Origin: Hyphomicrobiales bacterium
GTDB taxonomy: Bacteria > Pseudomonadota > Alphaproteobacteria > Rhizobiales > Rhizobiaceae
Direction: 5' to 3'
Assembly: GCA_026400435.1 (NCBI GenBank)
Contig: JAPLOZ010000015.1
Coordinates: 16,929 to 80,928 of the forward strand
Length of the DNA stretch: 64,000 bases
Position numbers and translations under genes: made by a program. Below the pieces are notes generated by a model. The model had not been told where the DNA came from. It searched no databases and saw only the letters and a program-made list of their open reading frames with translations. Below, in pieces: positions 10,793-19,305 of this stretch (its first letter is position 1; every line of letters begins with the position of its first letter).

Positions 10793-10816
10793 GCAATATT
10801 ATCACAAATATATTGC
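10793..10816. promoter_or_regulatory. 24-bp AT-rich inverted repeat, candidate operator
   Basis: Perfect 7-bp arms GCAATAT and ATATTGC flank a 10-nt spacer (TATCACAAAT). It lies in an AT-rich island between the cckA stop and the 59-aa gene, about 145 bp upstream of that gene's start. Geometry suits a dimeric regulator. The binding protein is unknown; the nearby RHH-like protein is one possibility. Confidence 0.35.
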
Positions 10817-10874
10817 ATTGTATTCGCGGCAGGCAGCAGCCAGGCCGGGCGCGCCATCGTCACGGTGTCGCGGG

Positions 10875-13454
10875 TCAGGCGCCTTCCAGCACTTCCTTCA
10901 CCACCGTCGCCAGTTGCTTCAGCGAAAATGGCTTGGGCAGGAAACCGAACTTCGCCTCTGCGGGCAGGTTCCTGGCAAAGGCGTCCTCGGCATAGCCCGA
11001 CACGAACACGAACTTGATATCGGGCTGCAGCTTGCGCAACTCGCCAAGCAGCGTTGGCCCGTCCATTTCTGGCATCACCACGTCGGACACCACGATGTCC
11101 ACCTTGCCATCGAGCTGATGATAGACTTCCAGCGCCTCGACGCCGGACGAAGCCTCGTGCACGGTGTAGCCGCGCGACGTCAGCGCCCGCATGCCGCCCA
11201 TGCGCACCGCGTCTTCGTCTTCTACCAAAAGTACGGTCGCCGATCCCGAGAGGTCGCGCATCGCGTCCGCCGGCTTGGCCGGAGCGGCGGGAGGCGCCTC
11301 GCCCGCCGCTGGCTGCGCAACAGCCTCCGGCACATGGCGCGGCAGGAAGATACGGAACACCGTCCCCTTGCCCACCTCGGAATCGCAGAAGATGAAGCCG
11401 CCGGTTTGCTTGATGATGCCGTACACCATCGACAGGCCGAGCCCGGTGCCCTTGCCGACGTCCTTGGTGGTGAAGAACGGCTCGAAGATTTTCTTCAGCA
11501 CATCGGGCGGTATGCCGGTGCCTGTGTCCTCCGCCTCGACCAGCACGTAGTCCGCCGGCGCCAGTTCGCGATACCCGAAGGCTGCCGTCTCGTCGGCGCG
11601 GACGTTCTTGGTCCTGACAGTCAGCTCGCCGCCGCTCGGCATCGCGTCGCGCGCATTGACGGCCAGGTTCACCACCACCTGCTCGAACTGCCCGATGTCG
11701 ACCTTCACCGGCCACAGGTCGCGCCCGTGGTCCACTTTGAGCTTGACCTGATTGCCAACCAGGCGGGCCAGCAGCATGCGCAGGTCCGCCAGCACGTCGG
11801 TAAGGTTCAGCACCTCGGGACGCAGCGTCTGCTTGCGCGAGAACGCCAGCAACTGCCTGACCAGCGACGCCGCCCGGTTGGCGTTCTGCTTGATGTTCAT
11901 GATGTCGGGGAACGATGGGTCGGACGGTCGGTGGTTCGCCAGCAAAAGGTCAGACGCCATGATGATGGCGGTCAGCACATTGTTGAAGTCGTGCGCGATC
12001 CCACCGGCAAGCTGGCCAACGGCCTGCATCTTCTGGCTCTGCGCCATCTGGCCCTCGAGCGCCTTCTGCTCGGTCGTGTCGACGGCATAGACGATCGCGG
12101 CTTCCTCGGCTTCCTCGCCGCCGGTGCCGTCGGCCACGGCGTTGACGTAGAAGCGGACATGGCGTTCTTCGTTGTTGGGAAGCGCGGTGTCGATCGGCGC
12201 GATATCGGCCTGCCGCTGCCCGGCCTTTTCCAGCGCGGCGGCGAAAGCTGCCCTGTCCCGTTCGTGGATGACGGCGTCGAGGCGGATCTTGCGATCCACC
12301 GCGTCGCGGTCGACGACCCCCGAAAACAGCGACAGGAACGGCGCATTGGTGCGCACGATGCGCCCCTGCATGTCGACGCCTGCGATCGCCATGGGCGTCG
12401 AATTGAAGAAGCGCGTGAAGCGTATTTCGGAAGCCCGCAATTCGGCCGAGGAATCCTCGCCCTGCATGCGGTTGAGCACGATGGTGCGGCTCGCTCCGGC
12501 GAGGCCTTCCCGGCTCGCCGAAACCCGGTGCATGAAGCGCACCGGCAGCGCCTTGCCGGTCGTGGTGGCCAGATCGAGGTCGATGACCGCGTTGCGCACC
12601 GTGCCCGGGTCGGCCTTCACCGAACGGATCAGCGCCATGCCGTCTCCCGCGACAATCTCCTGCAGGGTGGTCGCGCCGGGCGAGAAACTCGCAAGGTCGA
12701 TGCCCAGCCATTCGGCAAGCGTGGCGTTGATGTAGGTGACGCGGCCCTCCGGGTCGGCCGAGAAGAACCCGGCCGGCGCGTGGTCGAGATGGTCGATCGC
12801 TTTCTGCAGGTCGAGGAAGAAGCGTTCCTGCTCGGCGCGCTCCTTGGAAATGTCGTCGATCTGCCAGGCAAGCAGCGGTTGCCGCTGCCCGGGAGCGGTG
12901 AACGCTCGGGCGCCAACCCTGTACCAACGCGCGCCGGGTTCCGACCCGGGGCGGATCGCCTGCGACAGGCGGAACTCGCCGTCCCCGGCAATACCGTCGC
13001 GCACGCCCGACGCCAGCCTGTAGATGGTGGAGGAAGCTTCCGGCACGTCGGAAAGCAGGTTTTCGACCGTGCGTATGTCGGCGGCCGAAGACGCGCCCGT
13101 CATCTCGCCGTATGATTTGTTGGCATAGACCACACGCCCCTTGGTGTCGGTTACCACCAGGCCCTGCGGCGTCGAATCGACGAACGCCTTGGACAGTTCG
13201 TCGGTGGTTGAGCGCGGCGCGATCTGCACGAAGCCGATCGCCGTCGCGAACAGGTAGCCAACGCCGATCATCGCCAGCACGCCAAGCATGCCGAGCAGGA
13301 ACGGGTCGCCCAGCCGATCGCGGAAAATGCCGAACACTATGGCCGCCCCGGTCAGGACCACTATGAAGATGATCAGGCGGGTGACAGCGCCGGGTCGCGT
13401 GTTCTGGTCGACGATCGGGAGCGGGTAGAAGTCGCCGCGCGGCTCTCTTGCCAT
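10875..13454 (-). CDS. cckA: cell-cycle hybrid histidine kinase CckA
   Basis: An 859-residue bifunctional kinase/phosphatase that, through ChpT, controls the master regulator CtrA in alphaproteobacteria. Two N-terminal membrane segments (about residues 20-40 and 48-70) are followed by PAS-like regions, the HisKA box GGIAHDFNNVLTAI with His488, N box NLAVNARDAMPSGG, G boxes DTGTGIPPDV and KGTGLGLSMVYGI, and a C-terminal receiver with Asp791 in SDVVMPEMDG. A proline/alanine linker joins kinase and receiver. The ATG at 13454 (MAREPRGDF) is favoured by GAGAG upstream and by family length; the open frame extends further but without family sequence. chpT is not in the window. Confidence 0.93.
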   Translation of the reverse strand: MAREPRGDFYPLPIVDQNTRPGAVTRLIIFIVVLTGAAIVFGIFRDRLGDPFLLGMLGVLAMIGVGYLFATAIGFVQIAPRSTTDELSKAFVDSTPQGLVVTDTKGRVVYANKSYGEMTGASSAADIRTVENLLSDVPEASSTIYRLASGVRDGIAGDGEFRLSQAIRPGSEPGARWYRVGARAFTAPGQRQPLLAWQIDDISKERAEQERFFLDLQKAIDHLDHAPAGFFSADPEGRVTYINATLAEWLGIDLASFSPGATTLQEIVAGDGMALIRSVKADPGTVRNAVIDLDLATTTGKALPVRFMHRVSASREGLAGASRTIVLNRMQGEDSSAELRASEIRFTRFFNSTPMAIAGVDMQGRIVRTNAPFLSLFSGVVDRDAVDRKIRLDAVIHERDRAAFAAALEKAGQRQADIAPIDTALPNNEERHVRFYVNAVADGTGGEEAEEAAIVYAVDTTEQKALEGQMAQSQKMQAVGQLAGGIAHDFNNVLTAIIMASDLLLANHRPSDPSFPDIMNIKQNANRAASLVRQLLAFSRKQTLRPEVLNLTDVLADLRMLLARLVGNQVKLKVDHGRDLWPVKVDIGQFEQVVVNLAVNARDAMPSGGELTVRTKNVRADETAAFGYRELAPADYVLVEAEDTGTGIPPDVLKKIFEPFFTTKDVGKGTGLGLSMVYGIIKQTGGFIFCDSEVGKGTVFRIFLPRHVPEAVAQPAAGEAPPAAPAKPADAMRDLSGSATVLLVEDEDAVRMGGMRALTSRGYTVHEASSGVEALEVYHQLDGKVDIVVSDVVMPEMDGPTLLGELRKLQPDIKFVFVSGYAEDAFARNLPAEAKFGFLPKPFSLKQLATVVKEVLEGA

Positions 13455-13750
13455 TACTCTCGTGCCATCGAAGGTGATTCCCGAAAGGCGGCAGCCCCGC
13501 CGCCGACCGGTTGAATCACATTCTCTCCTGCGGGGGAAGGTGCCCGAGCAGATTGCGTCGGGGAAAAAGGCTGGCGGAAAGGCAACTTGCGGATGCCAGC
13601 CGTCCGGGTTTACTGTCGCGCCTGCAGCATCGAACCGATAAGCCGTCAAACGGCTTTCGGATCGGTTCGGTGTTTTGGCAGGCATATGGAAGCGGCGAAG
13701 CGTTTCTGGGGGCGCGACGTGCGGTTCTCACGTCGGCAACGGGGAGTTCC

Positions 13751-14611
13751 ATGACGGATTGGTTAGAAGGCATGGCCGGTCCGCAATTCGCCACGGCGGT
13801 TGTCTGGACGCTCGCCGCCCTTATTCTGCTGGTCATCGTGCTGGTTGTCGTCCGGCTGGTCCGCTCGATGACTTTTGGGACGTTCGTCGCCGGCGGCCGC
13901 AACCGCAAGACGCGGCTTGCCGTCATGGACGCGACCGCCGTCGACAGCCACCGCAGGCTGGTTCTGGTGCGCCGCGACGACATCGAACACCTGCTGCTGA
14001 TCGGCGGGCCGACCGACGTTGTCGTGGAGAGCGAAATCCGCACCGGCCAGGGACAGGCGCGCGGGCGTCAGTCCGTGTTCGGCCCCGAGACCGGCAATGA
14101 CGGCGAATTCGAGATGCAGCAGAGCGCGCCGCCCCTGCCCACCACGCCACAGCCTCAGCCTACCCGCCATCGCGCGCCAGAGCCCGCACAGCTTCCGCCG
14201 CTGCCGCCGCGCGCCGCGCCGCCGCAGCCTGCAAGAACGCAGGAGAGACAGCCCGACCACCAGCAACAGCCGGCGCGGCAGCCCGAACGTGCTGCGGCTA
14301 CCCCGCCCCGCCCCGCGCGGCAGACCGGGTCCCGGCCGCCTTCCCGCGAGGCGCCGCCTCCGGCACGGTCAAACCCGCCGCGGATGCCGCCTGCTTCCAT
14401 GCCCGTGACCCATTCGGTGTCGCCGGTCGGCGTGGCCCCTGGCGTGCGCCCGCTGCCGTCGCGCGCGAACAACCTGGACGACGCGCTGCTCAGGGAACTT
14501 GAAGTTACCTTCGACACCACAATGCCCAAGAGCGCCCCCAAGCCGGTCGAGATGACACTCGACGACGAGATGACCAAACTGCTTGGCGAACTGTCAAACA
14601 ACGGCCGCTGA
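13751..14611 (+). CDS. FliO-like membrane protein with proline-rich tail
   Basis: A 286-residue protein. One transmembrane segment (about residues 15-37, AVVWTLAALILLVIVLVVVRLV) is followed by a FliO-type beta-rich segment (KTRLAVMDATAVDSHRRLVLVRRDDIEHLLLIGGPTDVVVE). Residues about 120-240 are almost entirely Pro, Ala, Gln and Arg, and probably disordered; the last 45 residues regain order (LDDALLRELEVTF... TKLLGELSNN). No flagellar genes are adjacent, so it may not be flagellar FliO but a related membrane organiser. It is divergent from cckA, with a 296 bp gap in which I see no gene. The stop is followed by a strong terminator. Confidence 0.75.
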   Translation: MTDWLEGMAGPQFATAVVWTLAALILLVIVLVVVRLVRSMTFGTFVAGGRNRKTRLAVMDATAVDSHRRLVLVRRDDIEHLLLIGGPTDVVVESEIRTGQGQARGRQSVFGPETGNDGEFEMQQSAPPLPTTPQPQPTRHRAPEPAQLPPLPPRAAPPQPARTQERQPDHQQQPARQPERAAATPPRPARQTGSRPPSREAPPPARSNPPRMPPASMPVTHSVSPVGVAPGVRPLPSRANNLDDALLRELEVTFDTTMPKSAPKPVEMTLDDEMTKLLGELSNNGR

Positions 14612-14636
14612 TTTTCCCGACCGCTTCCACGACCAA

Positions 14637-14663
14637 CAAAAAAGCGGCCCGAAGCCGCTTTTT
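14637..14663. terminator. bidirectional Rho-independent terminator
   Basis: Stem AAAGCGGC / GCCGCTTT (14641-14648 with 14654-14661) and a CCGAA loop, flanked by a run of A on the left and T on the right. It serves both the FliO-like gene (plus) and dksA (minus), which converge here. Confidence 0.9.
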
Positions 14664-14686
14664 GCGTAAAATTGCAATGGGTAGCG

Positions 14687-15103
14687 TCAATCGTCGCGAT
14701 AGACCTTCTCGCGCCGCTCGTGACGCTCCTGCGCCTCGATCGACAGGGTAGCAATCGGCCGCGCATCGAGGCGCTTCAGCGCGATCGGCTCGCCAGTCTC
14801 CTCGCAATAGCCGTAGGTGCCCTCCTCGATACGCTGCAGCGCCGAATCGATTTTGGCGATCAGCTTGCGCTGGCGGTCGCGGGCGCGCAGTTCGATCGCA
14901 CGGTCTGTCTCCGAAGACGCGCGGTCGGCAAGGTCGGGATGATTGGCGTTTTCCTGCTGCAGGATTTCAAGCGTCTCGCGCGCCTCGCGCAGGATGTCAT
15001 TCTTCCAGGTCTGCAGCTTGGCCCGGAAGTACGCCTTCTGCCGCTCGTTCATGAACGGCTCCTCGTCGGTGGGCACATAATTGGAAGTAACGAGATCGTT
15101 CAT
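14687..15103 (-). CDS. dksA: RNA polymerase-binding transcription factor DksA
   Basis: A 138-residue DksA. It binds the RNA polymerase secondary channel and works with ppGpp. The coiled-coil part (residues about 17-90) is followed by the globular zinc-finger region YGYCEETGEP at 97-106. Only one cysteine of the usual four remains (Cys100); the positions of the second CxxC read RPIATLSIEAQ. The rhizobial DksA form is known to have a degenerate finger, so the fold is probably zinc-independent. The ATG at 15103 has GGGGTGAG upstream; a promoter is visible at 15139-15167. Confidence 0.93.
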   Translation of the reverse strand: MNDLVTSNYVPTDEEPFMNERQKAYFRAKLQTWKNDILREARETLEILQQENANHPDLADRASSETDRAIELRARDRQRKLIAKIDSALQRIEEGTYGYCEETGEPIALKRLDARPIATLSIEAQERHERREKVYRDD

Positions 15104-15138
15104 TCGACTCACCCCACTTAGGACCCGTTTTGGGCGCC

Positions 15139-15167
15139 TATATATTCGGGCACAAATACTGGCACAA
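15139..15167 (-). promoter_or_regulatory. sigma-70 type promoter of dksA
   Basis: On the minus strand, TTGTGC (15167-15162) and TATATA (15144-15139) are separated by exactly 17 nt. This places the start of transcription near 15132, about 30 nt before the dksA ATG. TTGTGCC occurs twice in the promoter (at -35 and in the spacer). Confidence 0.65.
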
Positions 15168-15377
15168 GCCCATTTGGTCTGGCCCTCACGCAAAAGTAAA
15201 AAGCAAGGCCCATGCCAGTTTTTCAGGCCAGATCGCCCGTTTCCGTGGCGGAAGTTTGACGCGAAAATCGCCTTGCCGCGGGACTTCGTCGGGCGCGCTG
15301 TTGCTCCTGCCACCGCGCATGTCTAAATGCCAGCCAGCAACGCCGGCGCGCCGGCGGCGGAACCGGGAGGAAAAATC

Positions 15378-15881
15378 GTGAGCAGGCTGTTTCTGCTCCG
15401 TCATGCCAAGGCCGGCTGGGCCTTGCCGGGGATGCGCGACTTCGACCGTCCGCTCGACGCCACCGGCCACGCCGATGCGGAGGCGATGGGCGCGCAGATG
15501 CGCCATCGCGGGTATGTGCCGGATGTAACGCTCTGCTCCAACGCCCGGCGCGCCCGCGAGACGCTCGAGGACATCGCTGGCCAAGCTGATACCGGTCGGG
15601 TGATATTCTGCGACAGCCTCTACAGCGAGGACGCTGCCGGCTATCTCGCGCTCATTCGCGAAAACTCCGACAGCGGCTCGATCCTTGTGGTTGGCCACAA
15701 TCCGATGATGGAGGATCTGGCCGGCGCCGTGGCCGGCGGCGGCAATGCGTCGGCACGCTCGACGCTGGGGCTAGGCTTCCCGACTTCGGCGCTGGCGGTC
15801 ATCGCGTTTGCCGGCAGCCTGAGGAATGCCCTGCCGGGCGGCGGCTATCTTGAAGCGTTCCACACGCCGGCGACCGGTTGA
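15378..15881 (+). CDS. SixA-type histidine phosphatase
   Basis: A 167-residue phosphatase of the histidine-acid/phosphoglycerate-mutase superfamily, SixA branch. The RHG-type motif appears as LFLLRHAKAGW at the N-terminus; the second histidine is in VVGHNPMMEDLA. SixA proteins dephosphorylate HPt domains, and an HPt gene lies 10 kb away, but no link is shown. The start is the GTG at 15378, because GGGAGG sits 7 nt upstream and the RHA motif must be within the first 15 residues; the in-frame upstream ATG would add residues of no family character. Confidence 0.85.
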   Translation: MSRLFLLRHAKAGWALPGMRDFDRPLDATGHADAEAMGAQMRHRGYVPDVTLCSNARRARETLEDIAGQADTGRVIFCDSLYSEDAAGYLALIRENSDSGSILVVGHNPMMEDLAGAVAGGGNASARSTLGLGFPTSALAVIAFAGSLRNALPGGGYLEAFHTPATG

Positions 15882-15951
15882 AGGGGCATCCTGCCATTTC
15901 AAAGCCAGCCGCTTAAGCCTATATCCAGCCTTCATTTGCCGGGAACGGATT

Positions 15952-17424
15952 TTGGCGACATCGCTGACGACATTCACCGACGAGGCCCGCATTGCGCTCG
16001 ATACCCTCGCGGGGCGCGCAACGACGCTGTTTGCCCCATCAGTGCGCCTCGGCGTCACCGGGCTTTCGCGCGCCGGCAAGACGGTGTTCATTTCGGCGCT
16101 GGTGCACAATCTCATCCACGGCGGCAGGCTGCCGCTGTTCGAAGCGCAGCGGACGGGACGGATCGCGCGAGCCTTTCTTGAGGAACAGCCAGACGACGCG
16201 GTGCCGCGCTTCCAGTACGAGGATCACATAGCGGCGCTGGTCGATCACCGCTCATGGCCGGACTCGACCCGTGCCATTTCCGAACTGCGGCTCACCGTCG
16301 AGTTCGAGTCCGCCTCAGGCTGGAACCGTCTGTTTTCCAGCGGCAAGCTGTCCGTCGACATCGTCGACTATCCGGGCGAGTGGCTGCTTGACCTGCCGCT
16401 GCTTGGCAAGAATTACGCCGAATTCAGCCGCGACGCCTTCGAGCTCGCGGCCCTGCCGGTTCGCGCCGGGCTATCGGCGGACTGGCGTCAACTTGCCGGC
16501 ACGGTTGATGCTGCGGCCGGGGCCGACGAGATGCTGGCGCGCCGCCTGGCGGAAGCCTTCACCGCCTATCTGCGCGCCTGCAAACTTGACGAGCGCGCGC
16601 TCTCAACACTGCCGCCTGGCCGTTTCCTCATGCCAGGAGACATGGACGGTTCGCCGGCGCTGACTTTCGCGCCGCTGCCTGGGCTGGCCGAGTCTCGACC
16701 ACGTCCGGGCTCGCTTCACGCGATGATGGAACGCCGCTACGAGGCCTACAAGACGCACGTCGTCAAGCCGTTCTTCCGCGAACACATTACGCGGCTTGAC
16801 CGCCAGATCGTCCTGATCGACGCTATGCAGGCGTTGAACGCGGGACCGGGCGCCGTCGCCGACCTGGAGCGCGCGCTGACCGAGATCCTCGCCTGTTTCC
16901 GGCCCGGCCGGGGCAGTTTCCTTACCGACTTCTTTGCCCGCCGCATCGACCGCATCCTGATCGCCGCCACCAAGGCCGATCACCTGCATCACGAAAGTCA
17001 CGACCGCCTCCAGGCGATCGTGCGCCGCCTTGCCGACCGCGCCATCAGCCGCGCCGATTTTTCCGGCGCCGCTGTCGACGTGCTGGCGCTGGCTGCCGTG
17101 CGCGCCACCCGCGAAGGCACCGTCAAGCAGGGCCGAGAGACATTGCCGGTCATCATCGGCACGCCGCTGAAGGGCGAAACGATCGGTGGCGAGACGTTCG
17201 ACGGAAAGTCCGAAACCGCAATATTTCCCGGTGACTTGCCGTCAGCGCTTGACTCAATCTTTGAAGAAGCCGGACGGGCGGACATGCAGCCGGAGACGCC
17301 AGTCCGCTTCGTGCGGTTCCGTCCGCCGCGCCTTGAACGCGACGCCGACGGCCTGAAACTCTCCCTGCCGCACATCAGGCTCGACCGCGCGCTGCAGTTC
17401 CTGATCGGAGACCATCTCGCATGA
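15952..17424 (+). CDS. YcjX-family P-loop GTPase-like protein
   Basis: A 490-residue protein of the YcjX (DUF463) family. Walker A is GLSRAGKT near residue 38; a DYPGEW motif near residue 137 resembles a G3 (DxxG) element. The usual start looks like TTG at 15952 (L-A-T-S-L-T-T-F), with GGGAACGGA just upstream; no ATG or GTG lies near the family N-terminus. The gene overlaps the following YcjF-like gene by ATGA, as in E. coli where ycjX and ycjF are paired. The family is linked to envelope stress, but its biochemical role is not established. Confidence 0.85.
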   Translation: MATSLTTFTDEARIALDTLAGRATTLFAPSVRLGVTGLSRAGKTVFISALVHNLIHGGRLPLFEAQRTGRIARAFLEEQPDDAVPRFQYEDHIAALVDHRSWPDSTRAISELRLTVEFESASGWNRLFSSGKLSVDIVDYPGEWLLDLPLLGKNYAEFSRDAFELAALPVRAGLSADWRQLAGTVDAAAGADEMLARRLAEAFTAYLRACKLDERALSTLPPGRFLMPGDMDGSPALTFAPLPGLAESRPRPGSLHAMMERRYEAYKTHVVKPFFREHITRLDRQIVLIDAMQALNAGPGAVADLERALTEILACFRPGRGSFLTDFFARRIDRILIAATKADHLHHESHDRLQAIVRRLADRAISRADFSGAAVDVLALAAVRATREGTVKQGRETLPVIIGTPLKGETIGGETFDGKSETAIFPGDLPSALDSIFEEAGRADMQPETPVRFVRFRPPRLERDADGLKLSLPHIRLDRALQFLIGDHLA

Positions 17425-18491
17425 GCACCCCCGTGAAGGCGCCCCGCCAGCCGGCGGCCTTCCGCATTGAGCCGGTGCCCGGGCATCGGGCAGAACCCGA
17501 CGCGCCGCCGCGCAAGCCGCGCGCGCACGACCGGTCGGCCGTCGTCGTCACGCCGGCCGAGGTCGATGTCTTCGACCAACCCGCCGACGATATTCCGCCG
17601 CCGCCGGTCGCGCCGCGGCGTCGCTCCTGGCTGGGCACGATTTTCGTCAGCGCCTTCGGCGCGCTTCTGTCTCTGGCCCTCGGCCTCTGGACTGACCAAC
17701 TCATCCGCGATCTTTTTGAGCGCGCCCAGTGGCTGGGCTGGCTTGCCGCCGGCCTCGCGGCGCTTACCGGATTGGCGCTGCTCGTAATTTTCGGCCGCGA
17801 GATGCTGGCTGTCGCACGCCTGGCGTCCGTCGAGAAAATGCGCGCCACCGCGCTCGATGCGATTGCACGCGACGACCCGAAAGCGGCGCGCAGGCTGGTG
17901 GCGGAACTGACTGGCTTCCTGGCCCACAAGCCTGAAACGGCTGCCGGCCGCCGCGCGCTCGCCGACCTCGAGAACGATGTCATCGACGGCGCCAACCTCG
18001 TGCGCATCGCCGAGACCGAACTCCTCGCCCCGCTCGACGCGCGCGCGCAGCAGATGATCCTCGACGCCGCCAAGCGCGTGTCCATCGTCACTGCCGTCAG
18101 CCCGCGCGCGCTGGTCGATCTCGCCTATGTCGTCTTCGAGGCAGGCCGGCTGATCCGTCGCCTCTCCGAGCTTTACGGCGGTCGCCCCGGTACGCTTGGC
18201 TTCCTGCGGCTGGCGCGCGGCGTGCTTGCCCACCTTGCGGTTACCGGCGCCATCGCGGCCGGCGACGATTTCGTCCACCAGATCGTGGGACAGGGGCTTG
18301 CCGCCCGGCTATCGGCCAAGCTGGGGGAAGGCGTCGTCAACGGCATGATGACGGCCCGCATCGGCGTCGCCGCCATGGAAGTCACCCGCCCGCTGCCCTT
18401 CACCGCGCTGAAGCGCCCGGGCATGTCCGATTTCCTCTCCGCCCTCGCCTCTTTCGCGCGCCGCAAGGCCACCAGCGGCGACGCCGAATAA
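17421..18491 (+). CDS. YcjF/TIGR01620-family membrane protein
   Basis: A 356-residue protein. The first 70 residues are proline/arginine-rich and cytoplasmic; two adjacent transmembrane segments follow (about 73-95 LGTIFVSAFGALLSLALGLW and 106-130), then a DUF697-type helical domain with further hydrophobic stretches. It is encoded immediately after, and overlapping, the YcjX gene, so the pair probably acts as a membrane-anchored complex. Function unknown. Confidence 0.85.
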   Translation: MSTPVKAPRQPAAFRIEPVPGHRAEPDAPPRKPRAHDRSAVVVTPAEVDVFDQPADDIPPPPVAPRRRSWLGTIFVSAFGALLSLALGLWTDQLIRDLFERAQWLGWLAAGLAALTGLALLVIFGREMLAVARLASVEKMRATALDAIARDDPKAARRLVAELTGFLAHKPETAAGRRALADLENDVIDGANLVRIAETELLAPLDARAQQMILDAAKRVSIVTAVSPRALVDLAYVVFEAGRLIRRLSELYGGRPGTLGFLRLARGVLAHLAVTGAIAAGDDFVHQIVGQGLAARLSAKLGEGVVNGMMTARIGVAAMEVTRPLPFTALKRPGMSDFLSALASFARRKATSGDAE

Positions 18492-18602
18492 GTCGTCCCG
18501 CAGATCACGCCGCATGGCCTCCATAGAGGTTCCATTAACCATTTCTGGTCATGGTTCCGGGAGGTCGTTTTCCCCCGTCGTGCGTTGCCGGATGTTCTAT
18601 CG

Positions 18603-19157
18603 ATGAAGCGTGCAATCCAGTCCATAGTCCTGCCGCTAGCGGCGACCCTGGCATTTGCGTCGGGCACAGCCGCGCCGGTTGCGGCAGCCGAGAGCGACCA
18701 GCAGTTCTTCCAGTCGATCGAGGGCACGTGGTCAGGCGCCGGCGAGATCGTTGCCGGCAAGTACAAGGGCACCAAGTTCAACTGCACCTTCGCCGGCTCC
18801 ACGCCCGACCAGAAGCTCGGCATGGCTCTCGACGGCGGCTGCCGGGTTGGCGTCTTCATGCAGAAGATGTCGGCCAGCGTCGTCCAGGCCAGTCAGGTCG
18901 GCTACCGCGGCCAGTTCATGGACGGTGCGGCCGGGTCGGGTCTCGACATCATTTCCGGCAATGTCATCAACGATCGAAAGGTGGTGTTCGGCATCCACCG
19001 CAACGATCTGCGCGGCATCATGCAGGCTCGCCTGCCCGACAACGACACGATGAACGTGACGATCTCGGTTCGCGTCGAGGAATCGATGGTGCCGGTCATC
19101 GGCATGAGCCTCAAGCGCGTAGACGACATGGCCGTCGGCGCGATCGCCAAGCAGTAA
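18603..19157 (+). CDS. secreted protein of unknown function
   Basis: A 184-residue protein with a clear Sec signal peptide (MKRAIQSIVLPLAATLAFASG... AAAES, cleavage near 28). The mature part has alternating beta-strand character (EGTWSGAGEIVAGKYKGTKFNCTFAG...), with paired cysteines near 60 and 80. It looks like a periplasmic beta-barrel or lipocalin-like fold. The ATG at 18603 is chosen for the signal peptide. An inverted repeat AACCAT/ATGGTT (18537-18556) lies about 50 bp upstream and may be regulatory. Confidence 0.72.
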   Translation: MKRAIQSIVLPLAATLAFASGTAAPVAAAESDQQFFQSIEGTWSGAGEIVAGKYKGTKFNCTFAGSTPDQKLGMALDGGCRVGVFMQKMSASVVQASQVGYRGQFMDGAAGSGLDIISGNVINDRKVVFGIHRNDLRGIMQARLPDNDTMNVTISVRVEESMVPVIGMSLKRVDDMAVGAIAKQ

Positions 19158-19305
19158 TCCGGGTTCCGCATCTCTTCAGGCGGTCCGCTTTCGCAATGCC
19201 GCGATTCGGGCTGTTCGATCGCCCGGTCAGACCCTATCTTGACCGTTTCGGCAGGCGCGTCCGTGACTAGACTGCTTCCGGAGCGCTCAGGAAATCGGGG
19301 TAGGC

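Noticed and set aside
10716..13115. 799-codon plus-strand frame opposite cckA
   Set aside because: It is rich in His, Arg and Gln as expected for an antisense shadow of high-GC coding DNA, and cckA has all kinase motifs.
13455..13750. Open frames and GC-rich stems upstream of cckA that could be a riboswitch
   Set aside because: I could not fit any known riboswitch consensus, and the reading frames lack coding character.
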